From positions 56,465,249 to 56,529,248 of the forward strand of contig NC_088295.1 in assembly GCF_032854445.1 (NCBI RefSeq): a stretch of 64,000 bases of DNA, read 5' to 3'. The stretch comes from Liolophura sinensis (taxonomy: Eukaryota > Mollusca > Polyplacophora > Chitonida > Chitonidae). The notes below the pieces were generated by a model. The model worked only from the letters and a program-made list of their open reading frames with translations, did no database searches and was not told the origin of the DNA. The position numbers and the translations under genes were made by a program. Of this stretch, positions 48,673 to 60,400 are shown one piece after another. Numbering within the stretch: position 1 is the stretch's first letter; the number at the start of each line of letters is the position of its first letter.

Positions 48673-48927
48673 TTTTGATAAATACTATTAACGGGAAGAT
48701 AATCTTATTGAACTACTAATTTTGTACTTGAATATGATTACCTCTTCTTCAATGACGATGTTGTAAACTGCTATCAAGCTAACAGATATGTTGATATTAA
48801 GCATGGAACGAAACGAATAATCACTGAAATGTTTTCAGAATTCGGCGATGTCCGAATCGAATTTCATAGTGATGTATTTATACGCAAAGGTATTTAGACA
48901 TGTAAACACACTGACAAAGACATATTC

Positions 48928-49103
48928 TTGAATCATGCTGGCTTCCTCTCCGGCTGTACGTGGGAAGGTCTGCTATCAACCCGCAGATGGCCATGTGTTT
49001 CCCCCGAGCTCTTCCCTGTTTCCTCTCGCCATAATGCTGGCCGCCGTCGTATGTGAAATATTCTTGAGTACGGCGTAAAACACCAATCAAATAAACATAT
49101 TGT
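48928..49103 (+). mobile_element. Truncated V-type SINE
   Basis: Body with CGTGGGAAGGTCTGCTATCA through AATGCTGGCCGCCGTCGTAT and GAGTACGGCGTAAAACACCA, ending CAAATAAAC. Confidence 0.72.
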
Positions 49104-49189
49104 TGAATTTTGGCGTAAAGCGCCAATAAAATAGATAAATAAATTTAGGCGACGTTACAAATAAAGTCCATGTCATCTGTAGAGTCTGT

Positions 49190-49352
49190 AGAAATGTACA
49201 TGAGAAGACCTGCACGCAATCTGCGAATGGTCGTGGGTTGCGCCCCCCTCCCCCACCCCCAGGCTTTGCCCCGTTTCGTCACATCATACGCCCTCGTCGT
49301 GTAAGTGAAATATTCTTCAGTACGGCGTAAAACACCAATCAAATAAATATAC
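49190..49352 (+). mobile_element. Truncated V-type SINE
   Basis: Second copy in direct orientation just downstream of the previous one, with GTCGTGTAAGTGAAATATTC and GTACGGCGTAAAACACCAAT. Confidence 0.7.
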
Positions 49353-49849
49353 GGCCTTGCTGACACATTCGTCAACCACTATACCACAACATGCATGCGA
49401 TGGGATCTTTACCAAATGCTTTCGTGCGCTTGTCTACATTTAATTTTTCATTTATCTTATTGTTGTTTTCCGCCATAAAAAAATATTTTTAACTTATGCT
49501 TCGACGAATGTATATTCAGAGGAAGACATCGGAATGTCAGGTTAAAACCATCGAAGTTTGGCAAGCTATACTGGGGAACTTTTCCACGGGGGACATACGT
49601 GTATGCCATATAGGTCGATGGCAACTGGTCTCCAGCAAACTTCATTACAACACTGAGAGCGCTCCTGGTTATAGTCACCAAGGCCCCTAGGACAATGAAA
49701 ACAATGGAATCTGTCCAACAGTGTTATTAAACCCACGACTTCTGTGACTTAGCCATTGTATAAGGCAAGCACCATACCCACTTGGCCAAGGCCAGCCCCC
49801 AGCTTCCAGCTCCCAGCTCAAGTTTCCGTAACCTGTAAACTTACCCATC

Positions 49850-50860
49850 ATCATATAGTGAAATAAGCATGTGTTTACGAAACTGTGGCGGTTTGTTCTG
49901 CTTTCCTTTACCAATATAACTATCACCATCACCGTACAGGTGAAACAGATGTGTGTTTCCCAAACTTTGAGGATCTGGGCTGTTCTCCTTGACATGTATA
50001 AATTTGTCCATCATTTTATAGATGAAACAGGCATGTGTTTACCAACTTGAGGCTCTTTAAAGCTATTCTCCTTTACCTGTATAAGCCTGACCTTCATTTT
50101 ATAGATGAAACAGGCGTGTGTTTACCAAATTGAGGCTCTAAGCTGTTCTCCTTTACCTGTATAAGCCTGACCTTCATTTTATAGATGAAACAAGCGTGTG
50201 TTTACCAAATTGAGGTTCTGGGCTGTTCTCTACCTGTATAAACCTGACCATCATTTTATAGGTGAAGCAGGCGTGTGTTTACCAAATTGAGGCTCTAAGC
50301 TGTTCTCCTTTACCTGTACATGCCTGACCATCATTCTATAGGTGGTGCAGGCGTGTGTTTACCAAATTGAGGCTCTGGGCTGTTCTCCTTTACCTGTATA
50401 AACTTGTCCATCATTTTATAGATGAAACAAGCGTGTGTTTACCAAATTGAGGCTCTAAGCTGTTCTCCTTTACCTGCATAAGCCTGACCTTCATTTTATA
50501 GATGAAACAGGCGTGTGTTTACCAAATTGAGGCTCTAAGCTGTTCTCCTTTACCTGTATAAGCCTGACCTTCATTTTATAGATGAAACAAGCGTGTGTTT
50601 ACCAAATTGAGGTTCTGGGCTGTTCTCTACCTGTATAAACCTGACCATCATTTTATAGGTGAAGCAGGCGTGTGTTTACCAAATTGAGGCTCTAAGCTGT
50701 TCTCCTTTACCTGTACAAGCCTGACCTTCATTTTATAGGTGAAGCAGGCGTGTGTTTACCAAATTGAGGCTCTAAGCTGTTCTCCTTTACCTGTAAAAGC
50801 CTGACCATCGTTTTATAGGTGAAGCAGGCATGTGTTTACCAAACTTTGAAGTTCTGGGCT
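49850..50860. repeat. Minisatellite, about 80-bp unit, about 12 copies
   Basis: The unit contains GTGTGTTTACCAAATTGAGG, TGTTCTCCTTTACCTG and TTTTATAGATGAAACAGGCG. Outer units are more divergent. It lies between genes C and D with no long ORF. Confidence 0.9.
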
Positions 50861-51183
50861 TCTCTACATCGATCATGCTGAGTCACACTAAGAGTAAAGA
50901 TTACAAATCAGCAAACGCAGTATTCTCTGAATATATTTATTTCTATGTAAATAGAACAGTCAACGTGTCGTGAGAAGACGGCAGTAAAAAAGATATCCAT
51001 GAACAATTGGCGCAGTAGCTAGTACCATATAAAGATCAAGTCATCTTGCATGAGGCCCCTCGTTAAGTGACTGGCCTACGTTAATAGATCGGATGTCGAA
51101 AATTTTACCGACCCACAGACAAACAGGCAGGTATATCGATCCACCTGCACAGCTGCCTGTCGCAGTCAAAATATTTCAAGTTC

Positions 51184-51751
51184 TTAAAGGAGAAGAAAAC
51201 TTAAAAACATGACACTATGGGCTGAAAAGAGCACATTTTTTCTATCTGGTGGTGCCTGCTGCATAATTTTACCTCGCCATACACGTAAAGCTTGAAAACG
51301 GCAAAGCTGGCATAAATCGCTGAGCCCATCGCGTCCTCCATCTTTAACACCCTGTAATTTATGCTGGGGGTGTGTTGCCTCTCAGCCAGTGAGAGTCGTT
51401 AAAACTGCCGGCTGGTTCGTGTAAACTCGGAACCTACGTCCAATATTCCGGTTTCCCGATCGTCAAGCGGAAAACGAACTGTACAACAGTACCTTCTGGG
51501 AAGAAGGGTTCTACCGGAAATGTACGAACTGCACTTCGGCAGTTTCCGACGGCAATTCTCCACCTAACACAGAAGACTTCAGGGCTAGGCCTTACGCAAA
51601 CTGGAGTCGCCACAGCGGATTTTGGCGCTGACTTTATTTATAATTTATCAACTTGAGGTACATATTAGAATTTTTATGGCATGCACCTGCAAGGAAATAC
51701 ATACTTTTTTCAATGGTATTTGATTGATATTAAAATTTTCTTCTCCTTTAA
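51184..51751. mobile_element. TTAA-flanked element with terminal inverted repeats (piggyBac-style non-autonomous)
   Basis: TTAA precedes AGGAGAAGAAAAC at 51188 and follows TTTTCTTCTCCT ending at 51747. A 12-bp perfect inverted repeat flanked by TTAA on both sides gives a 560-bp element, matching the insertion signature of the piggyBac superfamily. It contains a 68-codon open frame but no transposase. Confidence 0.65.
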
Positions 51752-51759
51752 TGTCAACT

Positions 51760-53390
51760 CACTAAAAGTTTCTATAAATATGTAATAATCTTTATGTAAC
51801 GGTAATCCACAAGTTACACGTTTTAAAATATATTTGGACACAAATCTGGATGGTAACTGATCGGAAACGTATAATAATGCAGCATAACTTATTAAGCTTT
51901 AAACTGCGGAGGACATTGTACTTCTGTATACATTTTTTGCCTTGACTTCGAGGAATTCACACAATTTAGGACAGAGTTGAGTGTAAACTTTTTATATCTA
52001 CTTTACTGATAACAGATCTCAGTTCTGGAACAATGTGGCTGAATGAAATTTTATTGGGTAATTAGCTACTGAATTTTCTAATAAGGTAAGGTTTGGACGA
52101 TCCTCTAACACGGACATGAGAGGAAGTCTTCTCCTTTAAACAGCCTTCTGAAACATTATAACGCGGCATTGCAAAACTGGTTCAACACAATTTACTACAA
52201 AAGTGTTAATGAAAATTATAAAACATTGCTTTGCAAACTAGCTGAAACTCTAAGGAAGCTATAACATCAAGAATTTCTAATTATTATTCAAAGAAACCAA
52301 ACATCTATAAAACATCGAAGGGGCATCTTACAACATTCAATTGTCAGATCTTCGGTATATTTACAATCATATAATGACTAACATTTCTGATAATAAATGA
52401 ACACTCAAACAAATGAATAATTAGAAAACAAAATATTGTATAAATGAACTCATATATATACACGATTTTGATATAATTCGTCAATTTAAGAATGGATTTT
52501 AGCGTCAGAAATGAGCATCGTATTTGGCTTAAGGACACATTATCCTAGTTTCATCATAAACATCAAATGTTGCCATTATGGCCGCTTTACAGTAAATGGG
52601 ACGTAATCAATAGCAAAACAGGTCAAATCCCCAAACAAAAAATATACCTCCTTGATATCAGCGCCACTTGACTATAAGGTAACTTCTTTAACAATAATTT
52701 CTCACTGTTACTTTTCTTGCAGCTGTGAAGGCTTCTAATAAATCAGGCATAATCAAGAGCAATAGGTCAAACCCAAACACAACAATATTCCATCGTGACC
52801 ATGACGTAGATTGTCGAACTATTGCTACCTGACAAAATGTCGTGTTACATCGTCATACATATATATATATATAAGAAAACGAACGTCTTTAAAGAATCTG
52901 AGACAGAATATGGTATATCAAGTATATTAATGGCTTTGGTACTATATAATGTATTAATTTGGCTTATCAGTGAAAGGCTCTTCCGTCTATCACTGATTGT
53001 GGATACAACTACTTAGTGGTCTCCCTTGTTAAAGTTATTTTAAAATCCAAAAACGTAGCTAAACCTTACTATACCTTTAACTAAGAGGATCTTACTGTTG
53101 TATAGAGTTATTTTGGCGTTTCAGCTATTCTCAGATCTAGTCTCAGAATGCTATGGGTGTTTTACTTTGAATGAATTTCTTTGTGTAGGCGTGAAATGAC
53201 AATGGCAATGAATGATCGCGTTCCCGCGAGATCATGCGTGACATGGAATGCATATTTACGTAACATTATAAAATAGGAATAGTCTGTTGGCGCGTGGTGA
53301 AGGAAGATGACGCCTTGTCTAATCAGCAATGATCACCAAAATGTATATGCTTAGTGGTCTAGTTATTACCGCTTGTTTACTTATATCATT
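51760..53390. other. AT-rich C to D intergenic region, no gene recognised
   Basis: Contains an (AT)n stretch at 52858-52872 and short ORFs without domain signal or splice borders. Confidence 0.5.
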
Positions 53391-53396
53391 GGATTT

Positions 53397-53545
53397 TTAC
53401 ATCGTACTCCAGAATATTTCACTTAGACGACGGTGGCCAGCATAATGGTGGGAGGAAATGGGACAGAGCCCGGAGGAAATCCAAGACCATCTGCAGATTG
53501 CGGCCAGCCCTTCCCACGTACGACCGGAGAGGATACATTAGTCCA
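53397..53545 (-). mobile_element. Truncated V-type SINE
   Basis: Reverse-oriented copy with GAATATTTCACTTAGACGAC, GGCCAGCATAATGGTGGGAG and TTCCCACGTACGACCGGAGA; it lacks tail and head. Confidence 0.7.
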
Positions 53546-54032
53546 GATAATATCATAACATCTTGAATATACAAGTTTTGAGGAACACACATACTTATTA
53601 CATACAGGCAAAGCATATGATATTTCTTTACCGGTAGATATTCACCTTTTCTTGCAACATCGCTGCAAAAGATGTTTCAACCAATATCAGGTGCACTAGA
53701 TAATGAATCCACCAATGTGAATTTCCCATATTACGAATAATCAACAACCTTGCTTTTGCAGTCAGAAACTATTACATAAGTTCAGATCGCGAACATATTG
53801 TAGACAGTATCTTGTTCCTCAAATCATTTTGTTGGCTAAAATGATGTTAACTTAAGTCACTTTTTTATATATCAACAGTATATATGGGCATTGCTGGTAA
53901 GATAATCCCGTCACTAAAATCGTTTAGTGGATCTGATCCCCGCACGATATCCAAGATTCTGCGCATCCCAGTACGCATGACTGCTGAACAATCAATCTTG
54001 TTTCAAACTCCGTTGTAAAAATACCTGCACCT

Positions 54033-54480
54033 TCAGTTCTTGTAGCCGATTTGTGGGTGATCTGTCTTGGGCGGAGCTCCTCTGACCTTGACTTTGATTG
54101 CCCCTGGGGATACCTGGGATACGTCTACCTCCAGGTAAGTCATCCGTTTTCCGCTGGGGTCGGACGGGTCTCTCCCCGGTGAGGCCAGGACGATGGGTAT
54201 CTGGGTGTGGTCGTTTTGATCAGCTTTGATGCTGGGGTAGCGCTGCAGCTGTTGGTTGACTTTCTGCGACTCTTGTGGCACGATGGGGTAGTCTTTGCTG
54301 GAGTTGCCCAGGCTAGTGGTTCTTGGGGTAGGTACAGGGCCATGATCCATGTGGTCAGGCATCGCATTGTACTTCAAGAGAGGGACTACAGTGACCCCAC
54401 GGTCAGGCGACGTGCGATCCTTAGAATTGCTTGGCTCATACCTTGTCATGACGCAGTCATCTCGGTGTTGACTCTTTCGC
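54033..54480 (-). CDS. Gene D last exon: cytoplasmic tail and stop
   Basis: Acceptor CTTCTGTTACAG; phase 2 entry gives R-RKSQHRDDCV. It encodes 148 residues plus TGA, proline- and serine-rich, with RYEPS, KYNAM, DYPIV, RYPSI and TYLEV. It lacks the YDHL-type motifs of B and C but has the same exon position, phase and basic start. Confidence 0.7.
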
Positions 54481-57400
54481 CTGTAACAGAAGATAAAATA
54501 CTTTTCAGAAAAAATTTTGCTTTTAATCAGTGTCTCACGCCTTGCTCATGAATATTTCACTCATATACAACAACGACCAGGCTTACGGTTGAGAACAGCC
54601 TCCCTAATTAATACTCTCCTAATGCCATCTGTCGGCTACCACCGTAGCCTTCTGTCGGCTACCACCGTAGCCTTCTGTCGGCTAACACCGCTGAAAGAGC
54701 ACACAAATCCAATACAGAATGAGCAGTTAAAACATCCCTACCGTCGCAAACTGCTGTAAAGTGGTCGTCTGAAAAAAACAGGAAGGTGACTGACCAAATT
54801 TTACCAAATTGGTTAATAAAGAGATCTGGCTTTAACTATAGTTCTCTAATGAAGGATCGCCCACATCAGGCATTGCTGAACTATTTCTTTGGAAATGCTG
54901 GAGTTGCTAGCCGACAACCTGCCTCTGTGTGAGTCACGTGAATGTTAAGTAACACACAATTAACTCTATTTGAAGAAATCAAAATTTACACCCTTTTACC
55001 GAGGTATTTTGTTCTACTTACTTACTTACTTTTCACTTGTATCACAAAACCCAGTGTCTTTGGATAAAACAGACAATCGAAAAATTCGAACGGTCTGTAG
55101 TGGAAAGAATACCGCTTTAACAGTAGGCCTAGCTTCCCGACTTAAAAACGGGATCTTGCTTTGAACACACAACCTGATAGATTACATACCCAGGAAATGA
55201 ACCTTTGTTGAATTTATCTGATTGTTTTTTACAGCCATAATCATGAATTCTTTTCTGGCAAAAGATTTAAAGCCCTAGTCCAATCAGCTAGAGCTGGATT
55301 CAGTTGAACACGCGACCTCACTTTTCAGAGCTTATAAGTCGCTTTTACCGCCTTAGACAGCGCGTGCCCTCTACCCCAGTCTAAGAAGTGATTAATAAAT
55401 CTGTCAGATTATCAGAACTGAACATGAAGGTTAGAGAAAATATATAGTCACAGGAGAGAAAATGATTTTCTCTCATGAGAAAAATAAAAATTTTCCCATG
55501 TGTATAGCCTGACCGAGTACATGTAAACCCGTGTATCATTAAAATCTACTTTACAGCATGATACATATCAACTATTCTTCCTATCCTCCGGCAATAAATG
55601 CCATGGTGTCTATTAGAATTCTATAAGCTGATATTAAAAGAATCGGCATCAAGACTAGCAAACAAGTTGTAAAGAAAAAGGACATGGTATGCTAGCACAC
55701 ATGTTCTTCTCGGACAATTCGAACGGTACTCATATAGAGGGCATGTGTGCATGTACGCAGACATGTCTTGTAACTGAGACCCTACCCGAAACAGCACTTA
55801 CTGAGACAAACTGTAAAGTGACACATTATGTGTTTTGGTATAACTCACATCATCACCAGGGGCCGGTTTCATGAAGCGCACTTAGTTAAGTAAGTTCTTA
55901 ATTACCATGGCAACGTATGCTGTAGAGATATAAAGTGCACATAAACAAGTGATACTTAACACTAAGAAAGCTTCATGAAACCGGCCCCAATTTTCCCGGA
56001 CTCCATCTCTAATCCTCTGATGTTACACTTGATTGATCTGTTAATTTACACGGTTATTCAGTAACGTAATTATCGATAACGGCGAGTTTTATGAGTGGCG
56101 GAAACCTGATTGCCAGGGTTCAGTAAACCACCGGCCTTTCCACATGCATACATGCACACCCTTTTGGTGGAGGACGAGTGGTCTTCAACAAAGGCATACT
56201 GCGCAAGCGTCCACAGGTGCCTCGTTTTTGTCATTAATTAAGGCTACAAACAAATCTTGGGTCAGGGGAATCCACAAATTCCTCGTCCCAGGTCAGGATT
56301 GAACACGCACCTCGTGCATGTGTTCACAATTGATGGTCACACATCTTAACCACTCGACCACGCCTTATGTTCCACGTAAATCGCCAGTTACACTTTGATA
56401 TTCATTACGGTGTGACCTTGACCTTGGTGGGTCATTCAAACCTAAGTATGGATTTCACAATTGCCCTAACATGACAACACAAAAGACATTATCCCGTCAT
56501 AAGTGGGAAGGTCTGCAGCAACCTGCGGATGGTCGTGAGTTTCCCTCGGGTTCTGGGCTTCCTCCCACCATAATGCTGGATGCAATCGCATGAGTGAAAT
56601 AGGCCTACTCTTGAGTACGGTATAAAACATTATCAAACAAAATCAAATGCAATAAACCAGTAGACATTATTCGCTATTTCGGTATTATGCTACTAGTTTG
56701 TCCCAAAATCGTTATGGACAAGGCAGGAATTAACAACAAAGATCTTAGAAACGAATCATTTTAGTTGGGCAAGGTTCCCGATAGTTTCCAGCACGGTGAA
56801 ATTTATGAACTGTTGTTGTTGTTTCGTTGTAAACATGACGGAACTCGAATTGCCTATACTGTGAGTTGGTTAATTAGAATGCCTTATTTCACCACGGACT
56901 ATGCACTATTAGGGGTGGTCAACCTATGAAACATCAGAGGACGGAAAAACATTTGATATATAACCAAACCATTTCGCATGAGTTTATTAGAAGAATAAAA
57001 CAAATGTGTCACCGAATAAAAGACAGAAATATGTTCAGGCATAGAATCAGAAAGGGAAACAGCTTCCTCGATTGCACAGTTGTAGTTAAGTACGAAACAT
57101 ACAAATAACGAAACAAAACAATGTTATTCTGGTGGTTGTTTCGATAGTTAAACATGACATGGGAAATAGATTCCGGTTCAAACAAATGAGATCACTGAAA
57201 GCACACTTTGTTTAATATACAGTACTTAATAAAACGTTTCTGAAAAGGATTTACTTGTATATTATGGTTTAGACCGTGCTGAAACGTACCAGTATTATGC
57301 GATCATGCGTGTTTACAGGTGGCGAAAATCGTGCAGAACTATAGGGAAACCACCGCACACTGTCACGTTAGATGAGAAAATATCTGACATAAGGCCGCAG

Positions 57401-60400
57401 CTACATTAGTGACACAAAAATAAGAAAGAAGAAATTACTTATTTTGCTTATTTACAAAACATTTAAGATCCCATCCACATAAAACTGTACGACCAGTTGT
57501 CACTGTCAGGTATTTCGAAAAAAGTGTAGTACATATACAAGATACCCCACCAAATATGGAACAAATGGAAAATATAATTTCTCTTGTAAGATATGAAAAT
57601 ACAGTACGCTTATTGGATCCCTGCATAATATTAACGAGGTTATATTAGCATATCCATATTTAGTAGACAAAGTACACGTATTTCAAATTAAGGTCTAGAA
57701 GTAGAAATTTAAAACACTAATATTTATTAATAGTTATATTTCATTTGGGGCCAAAAAATAATTGAGGCACAGAAATTTATGTTCGGAAAGATTTTAGAAG
57801 CCCCTAGAGACAACCTGGTAGGATATAAAGCTAGAGCATCAAAGGCACACACATATGTGACGAAGACAATAACCTTGGTATTGTTATACACCGTGGTATT
57901 CTAATAGTAATTCCTTATTCATCAAATATACCCATAACAACAATTCAAATATTTTTCTTTATATGCAGACAGCAATGCAAATAAATCAAAATAAAGATAA
58001 GGACACCGTATTTGTGTCAGCAGGACAAACATTATGGTTACACAACACAATGAGAATAAATGGCATGAGGTTTTATACTAAATTCGATATTGTAATCGCA
58101 GTGCGTTAGGTGTGATGCAACTATTATGAGCATACATTTATATAAAACCAAAGTTACAGGAAAATAAATCTAGGTAAATTCCAATCATATAGTGTTGAGA
58201 CCAGCAGGATAATAGATCCCAGATATTTTGCAGACCCATATACTTGCTTCCTGACTTTAAACTAGGAAATCCGAAACAAAAAATGGAGACTACGCACTGT
58301 GCGAGTTTCCGAGGACTTTGTCTCGTTTTAAAACAAACCCGTGGGGCTATATACTGAAGTATCTTTCAAGGCAAGCAGCACTTATTAGTAACGTTTACAT
58401 CTGAGACATTCAAAACATAAAACGCTTTCGAAAATCCCAGAAAACATGCATAGAAACCAGACATTTTGTGGAAAAAGAGTAACCAAATACACGCAATCTG
58501 AGGTAAAGGCGTGGCACATTTTAACAGCTTCAGCCTCAAGAACAATGGCAGAAAACAAAATGACCGAAAAGACAAATGTTCGAAAAAGCCCATTTACAAC
58601 AAATGCAACAAATACCATCAGCGGATTTTAGCAGCCATGGGGTTGCACATGGTGATGCGCAAGACAACAACATCAACAAACAATAATGAACAGACTATTT
58701 GACTTAACAAAAAGAAAACAGACATTTGACAAAATGATAGCTGATAATGTCACAATGCCGCAACATAAAACTCAACAGGCTGCAAGGTTGCCCTCAGAAA
58801 CATTGATCTGTATCAGTAAAAAGGAGCGCACGTGTTCCTGAGCAGTACAAAATGAGTCTTAACCGTTGAACAAATCTCCAGCAGCAAATACTATGAACTT
58901 CTTAAAGGAGTTAATTCACGGTGTTACAACATAGGTTCATTTCCGGCAATTTCATTTAAGAATTTTCCTTTGGTGCTATCTTTTTTCACCTTTAGATTCC
59001 TTTATTTTCCGACTTGCTTATTTATTTCCTTTAATTTTAACTGAAAATTATCATCTCGTGAAAACACGACTTGATTTGAAGAACACTTCGGGTCATTGTG
59101 TAACACCAACAAAGTCTGACACATGCGGAATAATTCTGGCCGAGATCCGAAAATAGGCCTCCTCCCAAAAGCTTGGGGATCCTTTGCTGACATGTTCCGA
59201 AAATTCTCAAGTAAATTCCATACTTTCTAGTCTCTCTTCCGCCTCTAAATCCAGGTTACTATCACAATTCATACTTGGCTTTAGTGTGATGCCTGAAATC
59301 GAAGAAAAAGATTTTTTTAGAGAAAATATCAAGCCGAAAAGCAACTCTTGAATAAAAAAAAAAGAAAAAAAAATACAAGCCAAGGAAGAAAAGCCACTCC
59401 AAAAATGAACAGCAATCAATGATTGAAAAGTAAATGTGCCCTCCTAGCGGAAATGATTTGGGTGATTTTGTTTTCCGTGATTCACTCTAATTATGATGCC
59501 CAGATGTAAACCTCACTTCAGTCAGTGCAGCTTGCGAAACGAAGATCGGATCTTATAACTACGTCAATGGCTGTTTATTGCAACGCAAGATATAGGGAAT
59601 GATGAGGGAAAAAGTGATAAAAATTTAATTCAATAATAAGTCACAATAAAATAATACTTAAAATATATTCCGGTAGATTAAACCTTATTATCGAGCGTGA
59701 AAACTATCCGAGTATTTGGAAAGACATGAACCATTAACTGAAACAAGAGTAGCGTAAACTATGAAAAAGATTTTATGAAGAAAGTTTGGTGCACGTTTTC
59801 TATGGCCGTTAAGTCTGATCCATTCCGTAGAAGTAATGGTCTCAGAGTACCGTTAATCGTCTGAACCATTCCGCAGAAGTAATGGTCTAAGAGTACCCGT
59901 AATCGTCTGATCCAGTCCGTAGAAATAATGGTCTAAGAGTACCCGTAATCGTCTGATCCAGTCCGTAGAAGTAATGGTCTAAGAGTACCCGTAATCATCT
60001 GATCCAGTCCGTAGAAGTAATGGTCTAAGAGTACCCTAATCGTCTGATCCAGTCCGTAGAAATAATGGTCTAAGAGTACCCTAATTGTCTGATCCAGTCC
60101 GTAGAAGTAATGGTCTAAGAGTACCCGTAATCGTCTGATCCAGTCCGTAGAAGTAATGGTCTAAGAGTACCCGTAATCGTCTGATCCAGTCCGTAGAAGT
60201 AATGGTCTAAGAGTACCCGTAATCGTCTGATCCAGTCCGTAGAAGTAATGGTCTCAGAGTACCCGTAATCGCCTGATCCAGTCCGTAGAAATAATGGTCT
60301 AAGAGTACCCTAATTGTCTGATCCAGTCCGTAGAAGTAATGGTCTAAGAGTTACATAAGTTCCATTCCTGCCGCTCTTAAAAGAATATACAACAAATAAT

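Noticed and set aside
49850-50860. CRISPR-like array appearance of evenly spaced repeats
   Set aside because: The whole unit repeats, with no unique spacers, in an intron-rich animal genome; it is a minisatellite.
59207-59294. Possible alternative last exon of gene D (LKPSMNCDSNLDLEAEER)
   Set aside because: The open frame is phase 1, while the gene D TM donor is phase 2. In phase 2 only a ten-residue tail would result. No other support.
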